Origin: Parabacteroides goldsteinii DSM 19448 = WAL 12034
Lineage (GTDB): Bacteria > Bacteroidota > Bacteroidia > Bacteroidales > Tannerellaceae
Length of the DNA: 64,000 nucleotides
Assembly: GCF_000969835.1 (NCBI RefSeq)
Contig: NZ_KQ033913.1
Span: 1,627,716-1,691,715, forward strand
Direction: 5' to 3'
Shown here: one piece after another, positions 26,875 to 35,769 of the stretch
Layout: each line of letters starts with the position of its first letter
Position numbering within the stretch: the first letter of the stretch is position 1
Notes under the pieces: model-generated
What the model was told of the DNA's origin: nothing
Databases searched by the model: none
What the model saw: only the letters and a program-made list of their open reading frames with translations
Translations under genes and position numbers: made by a program

Positions 26875-26993
26875 AACTGTCCTGTCCCCGTGCTTGACAC
26901 GGGGCCGCAGAAGAACCAGCAGTATCAAAAGATACATATAGGATACGGTCTGTGCCTTTGCGATCCCGTGTCTAGCACGGGAACGGGATAGTT
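26875..26993. repeat. 119-bp imperfect inverted-repeat element with internal hairpins
   Basis: The outer 19 bp (26875-26893 and 26975-26993) are inverted copies with 15 matches. Inside each end lies a perfect hairpin: CCCCGTG-cttga-CACGGGG (26886-26904) and CCCGTG-tctag-CACGGG (26965-26981), plus GTATC/GATAC between them. It lies between the efflux operon's last gene and the kinase unit and can act as a terminator; the shape is that of a small non-autonomous mobile element. GGTTCAATTATT at 22951 echoes its outer flank. Confidence 0.6.
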
Positions 26994-27034
26994 CAATTAT
27001 TTCTATATTTCACGCAAAGATATACATATCCCCC

Positions 27035-27940
27035 TCAAAAACCATATTTGACGGCTATACTCGTATAAAAAGCAGGTGAGAAATGCGGGTCATACTCCCT
27101 GTCCATCGACTTGAACATCGCTTTTAGCGTGCGGTCATCATAAAAGGCCGCACGGTAAGCGGACAAGCCAACCGTTATCGGAACGGACAGCGACTTCGTG
27201 ATAGTCAGTTCCGGTTGCAACCCGGTCGTAATATACTGCTGGGTGAATATCTTATCCTTGCCGTCGCGCTCCACGAAAGCAAGCATACCGTTCATCGAAC
27301 CGACCAGTTTCAGCCGAAGCAACTTATGCAACTGCATCCCGCCCGATATCTCCACCCCGTCCATCATCGAGACATTCACCATATAACGCCCTTCGAGCCG
27401 CCAGTCGACGAAAAGAGCCGGAAAAACCATCGGATAACCAAAGCTGGTATTCAGCGCAACCCCCATCCCCAAATCCAGATTATCACGCAGATGCCAGATA
27501 GCCGCCGCCATCCCCACCCCCATCACATGGTCCCAACGGGCATAGGCAAGGCTGCCGGTATTCATAAAAAGCCCCACCCCGGCACTTGCCAGAAGCGACC
27601 ACCTCTTACTCAACGGACGGATATACGAAACAGCCAGCTGCGCATTGAAGATTTGCGACTCCATATACTCCGACAAGTCCTTGTTATCCATCGAAGCATA
27701 GGAAACGCCCAGACCGACCATCCAGGCAGTCGGGTGGTTGTTTTCATCCATTTTCATGGATACGGGAATGTTCACCCCTCCCTGAATCACCTTCATATCC
27801 CCTTTGCCGCCTACCTTTTTATTATCGGCATCCCGGAATCCGGACGAACCGATATATTCAGTCTTCAGCCAGACCTGTGCGCTTGTTTCCCGGCATATAA
27901 AAACTCCCGCCAACATCAACCACAACCATACTGTTTTCAT
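27035..27940 (-). CDS. Predicted outer-membrane beta-barrel protein (DUF6268-like)
   Basis: 301 residues with a signal peptide (WLWLMLAGVFICRETSA, cleaved near residue 21) and alternating amphipathic strands ending in the aromatic C-terminal Phe (SIAVKYGF), as in barrels inserted by BamA. The repeated pattern of strands and glycine-rich turns recalls DUF6268 proteins of Bacteroidota. It is the last gene on the strand of the metal-efflux and two-component genes, 105 nt after the regulator gene, so it may be part of that regulon, for example as a porin. Exact function unknown. Confidence 0.7.
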   Translation of the reverse strand: MKTVWLWLMLAGVFICRETSAQVWLKTEYIGSSGFRDADNKKVGGKGDMKVIQGGVNIPVSMKMDENNHPTAWMVGLGVSYASMDNKDLSEYMESQIFNAQLAVSYIRPLSKRWSLLASAGVGLFMNTGSLAYARWDHVMGVGMAAAIWHLRDNLDLGMGVALNTSFGYPMVFPALFVDWRLEGRYMVNVSMMDGVEISGGMQLHKLLRLKLVGSMNGMLAFVERDGKDKIFTQQYITTGLQPELTITKSLSVPITVGLSAYRAAFYDDRTLKAMFKSMDREYDPHFSPAFYTSIAVKYGF

Positions 27941-28045
27941 ATCATGCTTCTTTTTATTATTGAACTCGAAGCAAAACTAGACAAACAGCCGATGCCCAGA
28001 TATTTTAGTAGACGAAGCGGCAGTAATAATATACCAAACGGGGTT

Positions 28046-28816
28046 TCAGGTATATTTCCCGGTAAACCAATCCTTGAACTCCCCGACACGCGCCTTGCTT
28101 ACCAGGATTTTCTCCTGCACAGGGACTTTCAGGTTCACAGACAGGCGTCCGTTAAACCAGAGGTCGATGTCGGATACGGCTTTCCGGGAGATAAGATACT
28201 GGCGGTTCACACGGAAGAAAATATCCGGGTTCAGACAGTCGGACAACTCATCGAGCGTCTGCGTAAAAGTATATTCCCGCCCATCGGTAACGACCGCCTT
28301 CACAAGCCCGTCGTTGATATAGAAGAACAGAATCATATCTACCGACAGCGGAAGCAACTTGTCCCCCTTTACCGGAACCAGGAAATGCGTCTTGTAGTTC
28401 TCCTGCCGTTTCAGCACATGAATCAGGCGGCTGTAATCAAATTCCTTTGAAGGTGCCTCCGAACGCAGTTGTTCCAGTTTGCCAATCGCCTTCCGTATGT
28501 CACTCCCACCAATCGGCTTGAGCAGATAATCGATGCTGTTCACTTTGAAGGCACGCAGGGCATACTCATCGTAGGCCGTCGTGAAAATGATCGGGCAGGA
28601 GATATCCACATGTTCGAAAATCTCGAAGGCGGAACCGTCCGCCAGATGAATATCGAGGAATATCAGGTCGGGCATCGCATTGGCACGGAACCAGTCGATA
28701 CTTTCTGCAATACTATCCAACACGGCCACAACCCCGATATGCGGGGCCGCCTCCGAAAGCAGAGCCGTCAGATTGCGGACGGCCGCTTTTTCATCTTCTA
28801 TGATAAGTGCATTCAT
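28046..28816 (-). CDS. LytTR-family response regulator of the efflux operon
   Basis: 256 residues. The receiver has IIEDEKAA, phospho-acceptor Asp55 in IFLDIHLADG, Thr in FTTAYDEYAL and Lys in DYLLKPIGG. The C-terminal LytTR domain (about 150-250) has FLVPVKGDKLLPL and FFRVNRQYLISR. It overlaps the kinase gene by 4 nt (ATGA), which couples their translation. Its position inside the RND efflux operon suggests it controls that operon or a related envelope response. Confidence 0.93.
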   Translation of the reverse strand: MNALIIEDEKAAVRNLTALLSEAAPHIGVVAVLDSIAESIDWFRANAMPDLIFLDIHLADGSAFEIFEHVDISCPIIFTTAYDEYALRAFKVNSIDYLLKPIGGSDIRKAIGKLEQLRSEAPSKEFDYSRLIHVLKRQENYKTHFLVPVKGDKLLPLSVDMILFFYINDGLVKAVVTDGREYTFTQTLDELSDCLNPDIFFRVNRQYLISRKAVSDIDLWFNGRLSVNLKVPVQEKILVSKARVGEFKDWFTGKYT

Positions 28817-29850
28817 ATCAATGGAATAGTTACGATAAATGTATTGTTCTCTTCACGCACCTCGATTTCCTCCTTAAAGAGCAGGTTGTAACGTTTCGCC
28901 AGGTTTGCCAGACCGATTTGCAAGCCTCCGCTGGCTGTAAGCTTACGCTGGACGGGATTGCTGACTGTCAGCCGGTTTCCTTCGGTAAAAACCCGGATGA
29001 CCAACGGATGGCGATTGCTAATCTCATTATGCTTGACAGCGTTTTCAATCAGCAGCTGGACGGACATAGGGGGAAGCTGGCGCCCCCCGGCGGCTTCGTC
29101 TATCCGGATATCAAACTCCAGGTTATCTTCATAGCGCATCTTCAACAAAAAGATATAGGCAGAGACAAACTCCATCTCCTCCCGCAAGGTGACGCTTTGG
29201 GATTCATTCTCCTGCAAGGTGTAACGAAGCACCCGCGACAGTTCCTGCAAATAATCCTGTGCCTTATCGGGCGTTTCGCGGATGAGCGAGCGCAGGGTAT
29301 TCAGCGAGTTGAACAGCATATGCGGGTTCAGTTGGTTCTTCAGGGCTTCATACTGGTTCACCAGGTTCTCCGTGCGTAGCTGCTGGTTCTCGACCAACAC
29401 CTGCTGGCTTTTGCGAAGCAGGTGAATCATATAACAACTGCCCGTCACGATACAGGTAATGATAAAATCGCGCAACGGATGCAGGTAATGGTGCACCATC
29501 GCATCAATCGCCGGAATATCGAAATGATGATGAAGGAAGACGAAAACCTTTCCCAACAGATTGCTCATCAACCAGGTCAGGACGAAAGACAGCACCATCT
29601 TTCCCCACGTGATGCGCGCCGCCGGACGGTTGAACCGGAAGAAGAACGTATTCAGGGCAAAGAGAATCAGCAGCGAAATAAAAGTAAAAAACACTTCATT
29701 GGCAACATCGGCCATCCGCATTCCCGGGAAAAGATTGTTCTCCCCGGAATGGTCGAACAGGGATATCAGTTCCGGGAAATGAGTCAGGAACGCCACCACC
29801 ACGGAAATGACGACGACTGCCAATACATATTTATCTATATTTACTTTCAT
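28813..29850 (-). CDS. LytS-type sensor histidine kinase of the efflux operon
   Basis: 345 residues. Four transmembrane helices in the first 145 residues, with a His-rich stretch (FLHHHF near 107, VHHYLH near 119) that could bind metal. The kinase part has His177 in NQLNPHMLFNSLN, the N box LLIENAVKHN and the G box GLQIGLANL. The gene starts 13 nt after the pump adaptor gene and overlaps the LytTR regulator gene, so efflux and sensing are one transcription unit. Metal sensing by the His residues is inference. Confidence 0.92.
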   Translation of the reverse strand: MKVNIDKYVLAVVVISVVVAFLTHFPELISLFDHSGENNLFPGMRMADVANEVFFTFISLLILFALNTFFFRFNRPAARITWGKMVLSFVLTWLMSNLLGKVFVFLHHHFDIPAIDAMVHHYLHPLRDFIITCIVTGSCYMIHLLRKSQQVLVENQQLRTENLVNQYEALKNQLNPHMLFNSLNTLRSLIRETPDKAQDYLQELSRVLRYTLQENESQSVTLREEMEFVSAYIFLLKMRYEDNLEFDIRIDEAAGGRQLPPMSVQLLIENAVKHNEISNRHPLVIRVFTEGNRLTVSNPVQRKLTASGGLQIGLANLAKRYNLLFKEEIEVREENNTFIVTIPLI

Positions 29851-29863
29851 ACCGCAAATATAC

Positions 29864-30757
29864 TTATTTCTTTTCTACACGCGCCGTTACATACATACCG
29901 GGACGAAAACGTTCGTGGTTTCCTTTCACCCGTGCATAGATTTCGAGGGAGCGGTTTACGGCATCGACCTCCTGGCCGACAGACAGCAGTGTAGCATCGA
30001 ACGTCTGCTTTCCCATGCCGTTCACGCGGAACTGGATGCGGCTGCCCGGGGTAAGGTCGTCGAGGTCTTTCTCGTAGGCGGTCAGGCAAAGGAGGGTTTC
30101 GCCTTTGTCGATTACTTCGCAGACAGGTTCGCCGGCATTGATATATTTACCCAGGTTCAAGGTCATCCCGGTCACGTAGCCGTTCAGCGGGGATTTTACC
30201 TCCAGGTAAGGACGGATACCGTCTTTGAGCAGGTCGCCGGGCGTAACTCCGAGTATCGTAAGTTGTGCGGCGGCAGCTTCCAGGCGGCTTTTCATCGAAA
30301 GGTAATCGGCCTTGCTCTGCTGGAAACGTTTCTGGGAAGCAGCTTCCTGCGAACTCAGACGCTCCTGGCGGTGGTATTCGGCTTCGAGATATTCCGTTTG
30401 GGCATGAGCCTCCAGGTAACTTTGCTGCAACAGGATGAAATCGGGGTTTTCGAGGGTGGCGAGGACGGCACCTTTCTTTACATAATCGCCCGGAAGCAGG
30501 GGAGTTGAATGGACGGTCCCTCCCATCGTCAAGGTGACAGTGGCATGGCGTTGGGGAGGCACAATCATGGTTCCGTTGAAGGAAGAATGATTCGGCATGG
30601 CGGTCGCCGAAGTGACGGCGTCGACACGGATGGTATCGGTGGCAACCACTACCGGTTCGACAGGAGGTGCAACCGGTTCCGGGGTCTGTTCTTTTTCAGT
30701 TGTCGTATTGCAGGCGGCTAATAAAAGGACTGCAACGGGAAATAATATTCGTTTCAT
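29864..30757 (-). CDS. RND efflux periplasmic adaptor lipoprotein (CzcB/CusB type)
   Basis: 297 residues from ATG 30757; this start gives the lipoprotein signal MKRILFPVAVLLLAAC with Cys16 as the lipid site. The membrane-fusion architecture is present: a lipoyl half (VTLTMGGTVHSTPLLPGDYV), an alpha-hairpin of about 80 residues rich in Gln and Ala, the second lipoyl half (KSPLNGYVTGMTLNLGKYI) and a beta-barrel domain. It links the pump subunit to the outer-membrane channel. The gene lies 73 nt after the CzcA-OMF fusion gene. It lacks the long His-rich N-terminal extension of some CzcB proteins. Confidence 0.9.
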   Translation of the reverse strand: MKRILFPVAVLLLAACNTTTEKEQTPEPVAPPVEPVVVATDTIRVDAVTSATAMPNHSSFNGTMIVPPQRHATVTLTMGGTVHSTPLLPGDYVKKGAVLATLENPDFILLQQSYLEAHAQTEYLEAEYHRQERLSSQEAASQKRFQQSKADYLSMKSRLEAAAAQLTILGVTPGDLLKDGIRPYLEVKSPLNGYVTGMTLNLGKYINAGEPVCEVIDKGETLLCLTAYEKDLDDLTPGSRIQFRVNGMGKQTFDATLLSVGQEVDAVNRSLEIYARVKGNHERFRPGMYVTARVEKK

Positions 30758-30830
30758 CAGATGTTTATTTTTAATATATTCTATTTTCTTAAAATATGGC
30801 TTCCGGGAGTTCCGACAGCTTGTCTTTTTC

Positions 30831-33800
30831 TTACCGAGTATACAATTCCAATTCCAGTGCAGAGACATTGTAATTATAGACCGCTTCAATATATCCCCTC
30901 CTTATCTCGCGGGCACTGTTCAGGCTTTGGACGAACTGCATAATATCCGTTTCGCTCTCCTTGAATTGTATCTGCGCACTCTTCAGCAGGGCATCCGCTT
31001 CCGGGAGCGCACCGGTCGTATAATAACGGATATTTTCTCCCTGTTGGCGGAGCATGGCTTGCAACTCATCGACCTTGTTGTTCAGCTGGCGGGCACTCGC
31101 TTCCGCTTCCGTCCGGGCAATTCCGGCATCTATCCTCGCCTGCTTCGAACGGCTTTGCTGCGGAAAGAACAAGAGCGGGAAGGAAACACCGACCATCCAC
31201 GAATTCAACCCGTTCAGCGGTGAAATCTTCTGGCGGATATAACCGACCGAAAGTTCGGGGAAGAAACGGCTGCGCTCCACGTTCAGCAGCGCCTTCTTCT
31301 CATCTGCCAGGCTCCGGAAATAATTCAGATGCGCTTCCGACGGCGCCGCCTCTCCGGTCACACCCGGAAGTAACGCCAGCGTACTGTCGGCCGGAACAAT
31401 CGGACTGTCGGCATAACACGCCCAGGTGAAACGGCGGACTGCCAGTTGAAACTCTTCTTCCGCCTGCATCAGCCGGGTACGCAGGTCGGCTGCCAGCGTC
31501 GTTGCCATATTGCGCTCCAGCAAAGTGATATCGCCCTGCTCGTAACGGAGTTTTCCCGCCTCCTGCAAACGGACTGCCAGCTCGCTCTCTTCGCGGTAAA
31601 GGGAACAAAGGTTTGCCGCATACTGATAATAAGCCCAGGCACGTTTCACCTCTGCCGTTATCTCTTTGCGTACCATGTCGCGATAATATTCGCCCGTCGC
31701 CACCTGCTTGCTGACCAGGGCGTTTTTATAGAAAGGAGTCAAGAGGTTGCCCAACGACTGGGTGACTTCCAGCTGGTTGTCACTGTGTGTCTCGCCATTG
31801 ATTTGCCCCCAGGAATAGGAAAAGGAAGTCGCTCCCGGGTCCCAGGCCTCTCCCCTTGCAGCCCGCGAGCGGTCTATCGCCGCCGAGGCCGTCTTCAAAC
31901 GGGGATGGTTCTTCATGGCAAGGGCAAGGGCCTCGTCCAGCGTAACGGTTGCCGGGACTGCGCCGGGAACCGCTCCCCCCTCCGCCCATGCCGCCGGTGA
32001 CAGGACAACCAGCAGCAGAACCAGGGTGGCAACCTTCGTCCCCCTCCTTTTCCTGAACTTCTTCCACATCAGCGGGAACGAATTAACCATCCGGTAGAAG
32101 ACCGGAATAATCAGCAGAGTAAGGACGGTCGAAACAATCAACCCGCCAATCACGACAGTCGCCAGCGGACGCTGCACCTCCGCACCTGCCGACCTGGCAA
32201 TTGCCATCGGGACGAATCCCAGCGAAGCCACCAGTCCCGTCAGGAATACCGGGCGCAACAAATGCGGGCATCCCCGGGCAATAATCCGGTTCGTACTCAT
32301 AGTATATCTGTTTCTTTTACGTAAGTCATTGAAATGATTAATCATCAGGATACCATTCAGCACCGCCACCCCGAACAAGGCAATAAAGCCGACCCCGGCA
32401 GAAATACTGAAAGGCAACCCGCGCAGCCAAAGCGCCACAATCCCCCCTATCAGCGACAAGGGCACGGTCGAAAAGACCACCAGCGTATAAGTCACGCTCT
32501 TGAAAGCGAAGAACAGCAGCAGCAAAATCAACGCCAGTGCAACAGGAATCACGACCAGCAAGGTATTGATGGCATTTTGCAGGTTCTCGAACTGCCCGCC
32601 GTATTCGAAATAATAACCGGGCTTCAGCTTGATATTCTTTTCCAGCGTGTCCTGTATCTGCGAAACGACCTGCTGTATATCGGCATCGCGCACATTCACT
32701 CCAATCACGATACGGCGTTTGGTCGCATCCCGGTTTATCTGCAAAGGACCGTTCACCAGCTCGATACTCGCCACCTCGCTGACAGGTATCTGGATACCCT
32801 CCGCCGTGCGGACAAACAACTTGTCGAGGTTAAGGTCCGACACTTTATCGTTATCCAGCCGCAACACAAGGTCGAAGCGCCGTTCGTTCTCAAAAATCAC
32901 GCCAGCCGCCTCCCCGGCATAGGCCGTGCGGATAATCGTATTCAGTTCCTCTATATTCATACCGTAACGGGCAATCTTGCCGCGGTTGTACCTGACCACC
33001 AGTTGCGGAAGTCCCATCGCCTGCTCCACAATCACATCGGCGGCACCGGGTACCTGCTCCACATAGGTTGCCGCCTCTTTCGCCCGGGTGTAGAGTTCCT
33101 CCATGTCTTCGCCATACAGCTTGATGGCGATGTCCGCCTTGGCACCCGTCATCAACTCGTTGAACCGGAGTTGTATCGGCTGGCTGAAATTGAACTCCGC
33201 CCCCTCGACCGTCTCCAGTGCCTTCTTCATCTTCTCCACCATCTCGGCACGGCTGGAAGCCGACGTCCATTCCTTGAACGGCTTCATGATAATCATCACG
33301 TCGGCATCCTCCACCGCCATCGGGTCGGTAGGCACCTCCGCCGTCCCTATCTTGGCAACGACATGTTTGATTTCGGGGAACTGCTCCATCAGCGTCTTCT
33401 GCGCCCGGCTGGAAAGTTCGATACTCTGCGTCAGCGAACTTCCGGCGGGAAGCGTCATCTGCATCGCAAAGTCGCCTTCATCGAGCGTCGGGATAAACTC
33501 CGCGCCCAACCGGGTAAACAGCAGCAACGAAGCCGCCAGCAACGCAAAAGCGGAACCGACCGTCGCCCAGGCATGATGCAGGCAGAAACGCAGGCCGCGT
33601 TTATAAAACACATTCAGCTTATCGAAGAAACGGTCGGCAAAGGTCGGCTTTGCAGAGATAGTCCGTTTCAGGAAGAGCGAAGCCATCATCGGCACATAGG
33701 TGAGCGAGAGAATCAGCGCACCGATAATACAGAAGACCAGCGTCTTCGCCATCGGCGTAAAATATTTGCCTTCAATCCCCGTCAGCGTCAGGATGGGAAA

Positions 33801-35180
33801 GAACACAATCAGGATAATCAGGACGGCAAAGGTCGCACTGCGCACCACGCCGCTCGCCCCGGCTTCCACTTCCCGGTCCAGTTCAGCCTGCGTGAGCGTC
33901 CTCCCGGCAAGCCGTTTCGTATAGATATGCGCCAGTATCCCTTCAAGGATAACAATCGAGCCGTCCACCACGATACCGAAGTCGATCGCCCCCAAACTCA
34001 TCAGGTTGGCCGACACGCCAAAGACGCGCATCAGAATGAAACCGAACAGCATCGCCAGCGGAATCACCGAAGCGACAATCAACCCGGCACGCACATTCCC
34101 CAGAAAGACGATCAACACCAGGAAGACTATCAGCGCCCCTTCAATCAGGTTGCGCACCACGGTCGAGATATTCCGGTTCACCAGCTCGGAACGGTTCAGG
34201 TAAGGTTCGACACTGACGCCTTCGGGAAGCATTTTCTGCACTTTCTCCACGCGGGCTTCCAGCTCCTTCGTCACCACATTGGCGTTCGCCCCTTTCAGCA
34301 TCATGGCAATGCCGCCCACACATTCGCCTTCGCCGTCTTTGGTCATCGCACCGAAACGTTTCGGCGCACCGAAGCGCACCGTGCCGACGTCGCTGATATG
34401 GATAGGAATGCCTCCGCGGTTCGTAATCACGATGCGTTCGATGTCTTTCGCATCGCTTATCATACCTTCCGAACGGATATAGTAAGCACGGTTCACCTTC
34501 TCGATATAACTTCCGCCGGTATTCTGGTTGTTGCTGCTCAGGGCAGAATAGACGTCGCCGATGGTAATGTTCAGCGAATAGAGGGCATCCGGGTCGACCG
34601 CCACCTCGTATTGTTTCAGGTAGCCGCCGAAACTGTTAATCTCCACAATCCCCGGAATACCCGAAAGCTGCCGCTTCACAATCCAGTCCTGAATCGTGCG
34701 TAGCTCCATGGCATCGTAGCGGTCCTCATAGCCGGGGGCGACCTTCAGCACATACTGGTAGATTTCGCCCAGCCCGGTCGTTATCGGCATCAGTTCCGGC
34801 ATGCCCAGTTCGGCGGGAATCTCTCCGGCAACGGTTTGTATCTGTTCATTGATCAGCTGACGCGCATCCAGTGTCGGGACACTCTCCTTGAACACCACCG
34901 TCACGAGCGACAACCCGAAACGCGACACGGAGCGTATCTCTTCCACATTCATAATATTACTCATGGCAATCTCTATCGGGAAAGTAATCAACTGCTCCAC
35001 CTCCTGCGGGGCAAGCGTCGGCGAGACGGTCACAATCTGCACCTGGTTGTTCGTAATATCGGGGACGGCGTCGATAGGCAACGTCAGCATGGCATAAATC
35101 CCTCCGATTAGCAGGAACAGGGTCGTCAATCCGACGAACAGCTTTTTGTGAATCGAAAAATGTACTATGGCTTTAAACAT
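30831..35180 (-). CDS. CzcA-type heavy-metal RND pump fused to a TolC-like outer-membrane factor
   Basis: 1449 residues from ATG 35180 (a GTG one codon earlier is less likely). Residues 1-1040 are a full HME-RND pump: FSIHKKLFVGL start, two porter domains, and TM4 with DFGIVVDGSIVILE, which keeps the Asp-Asp-Glu set of CzcA, pointing to Zn, Co, Cd or Ni rather than Cu(I). After RKRRGTK comes a hydrophobic run VATLVLLLVVLSPAAWA ending in a signal-peptidase-like AWA-AE site at about residue 1066. The last 384 residues are an outer-membrane efflux protein (VTLDEALALAMKNHPRLKTA start). Such fusions occur in Bacteroidota. The channel half must reach the outer membrane, so cleavage at the internal signal is expected. 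Confidence 0.93.
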   Translation of the reverse strand: MFKAIVHFSIHKKLFVGLTTLFLLIGGIYAMLTLPIDAVPDITNNQVQIVTVSPTLAPQEVEQLITFPIEIAMSNIMNVEEIRSVSRFGLSLVTVVFKESVPTLDARQLINEQIQTVAGEIPAELGMPELMPITTGLGEIYQYVLKVAPGYEDRYDAMELRTIQDWIVKRQLSGIPGIVEINSFGGYLKQYEVAVDPDALYSLNITIGDVYSALSSNNQNTGGSYIEKVNRAYYIRSEGMISDAKDIERIVITNRGGIPIHISDVGTVRFGAPKRFGAMTKDGEGECVGGIAMMLKGANANVVTKELEARVEKVQKMLPEGVSVEPYLNRSELVNRNISTVVRNLIEGALIVFLVLIVFLGNVRAGLIVASVIPLAMLFGFILMRVFGVSANLMSLGAIDFGIVVDGSIVILEGILAHIYTKRLAGRTLTQAELDREVEAGASGVVRSATFAVLIILIVFFPILTLTGIEGKYFTPMAKTLVFCIIGALILSLTYVPMMASLFLKRTISAKPTFADRFFDKLNVFYKRGLRFCLHHAWATVGSAFALLAASLLLFTRLGAEFIPTLDEGDFAMQMTLPAGSSLTQSIELSSRAQKTLMEQFPEIKHVVAKIGTAEVPTDPMAVEDADVMIIMKPFKEWTSASSRAEMVEKMKKALETVEGAEFNFSQPIQLRFNELMTGAKADIAIKLYGEDMEELYTRAKEAATYVEQVPGAADVIVEQAMGLPQLVVRYNRGKIARYGMNIEELNTIIRTAYAGEAAGVIFENERRFDLVLRLDNDKVSDLNLDKLFVRTAEGIQIPVSEVASIELVNGPLQINRDATKRRIVIGVNVRDADIQQVVSQIQDTLEKNIKLKPGYYFEYGGQFENLQNAINTLLVVIPVALALILLLLFFAFKSVTYTLVVFSTVPLSLIGGIVALWLRGLPFSISAGVGFIALFGVAVLNGILMINHFNDLRKRNRYTMSTNRIIARGCPHLLRPVFLTGLVASLGFVPMAIARSAGAEVQRPLATVVIGGLIVSTVLTLLIIPVFYRMVNSFPLMWKKFRKRRGTKVATLVLLLVVLSPAAWAEGGAVPGAVPATVTLDEALALAMKNHPRLKTASAAIDRSRAARGEAWDPGATSFSYSWGQINGETHSDNQLEVTQSLGNLLTPFYKNALVSKQVATGEYYRDMVRKEITAEVKRAWAYYQYAANLCSLYREESELAVRLQEAGKLRYEQGDITLLERNMATTLAADLRTRLMQAEEEFQLAVRRFTWACYADSPIVPADSTLALLPGVTGEAAPSEAHLNYFRSLADEKKALLNVERSRFFPELSVGYIRQKISPLNGLNSWMVGVSFPLLFFPQQSRSKQARIDAGIARTEAEASARQLNNKVDELQAMLRQQGENIRYYTTGALPEADALLKSAQIQFKESETDIMQFVQSLNSAREIRRGYIEAVYNYNVSALELELYTR

Positions 35181-35182
35181 CA

Positions 35183-35212
35183 CTTTGTAATTTAAAATAA
35201 CATTACAAAGCT
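35183..35212 (-). promoter_or_regulatory. -7 promoter box and overlapping 9-bp inverted repeat for the efflux operon
   Basis: Minus-strand TAGCTTTG (35205-35212) fits the TAnnTTTG box. The inverted repeat CTTTGTAAT (35183-35191) / ATTACAAAG (35202-35210) with a 10-bp spacer overlaps this box and reaches to the start codon, a position where a bound regulator would block transcription or be placed by the downstream LytTR protein. The half-site resembles that at 15299-15338. Confidence 0.55.
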
Positions 35213-35450
35213 AGCGGCTGCAAAAGAAGTAACCTATAAGAAAAGAATGAAGCTGACAGAATGGGAAGTGAAATGTACGAATCAGCTTTTAAACGGAAAA
35301 GAGAGAAAGGGCGTAAAGAACAAAATCCGGGAAAAGTCAGAGCCGCACATCTTCGTGTAAAGGGTCATACATGCGTTGTAAAAGGGGGTACATGTGTCTG
35401 GTCTGAAGACTGACAGGCTCCTGTGCGCGACTCTTCCCGGAATTTTTTTT

Positions 35451-35633
35451 TTAGGGGACATCATTCTTTTCATTGAAGTCGTCCGCCTCCTGGTTTCCGC
35501 CTTCAATGGTTTCCGTGACGTCTTTCACGTCGCCCGATGTATAGCTATCAGACAGGACAGAGGCATCCGAAGCCATCGCCTCGTCGGTCAGTTCGGCACT
35601 CTCGTCCCACAATGTTCGCATTATCTTTGTCAT
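35451..35633 (-). CDS. Small acidic hypothetical protein
   Basis: 60 residues, with 18 Asp/Glu, no signal peptide and no recognisable family. Codon third positions are mixed and rich in G and C like nearby genes, and it sits in an otherwise gene-free 950-bp gap. AAAGG precedes the ATG closely, and TGTTAG/CTAACA forms an inverted repeat just upstream (35650-35670). The stop is followed by a run of T on its sense strand's complement (A-run). It may be a real small protein; an alternative is that the gap is wholly non-coding. Confidence 0.4.
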   Translation of the reverse strand: MTKIMRTLWDESAELTDEAMASDASVLSDSYTSGDVKDVTETIEGGNQEADDFNEKNDVP

Positions 35634-35769
35634 AACCTTTGATTTTATTTGTTAGTACATTATTCTAACAAGACTGCCGCGCAAAAGGTTGAAAAAGGAA
35701 AGCAATTTCTGAGAAATAAACAGCTTATTTATCACAGGTCCCTTTGTAACCGGTGGAATCAGAGCGACA

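Noticed and set aside
27215..28450. Plus-strand open frame of 411 codons across the outer-membrane protein and LytTR regulator
   Set aside because: It crosses two well-supported minus-strand genes and their gap, and its translation shows no conserved domain.
32334..34703. Long plus-strand open frame of 789 codons opposite the CzcA fusion
   Set aside because: It is rich in His, Gln and Arg with no family pattern, while the minus strand codes a complete conserved pump; it follows from GC-rich codon use.
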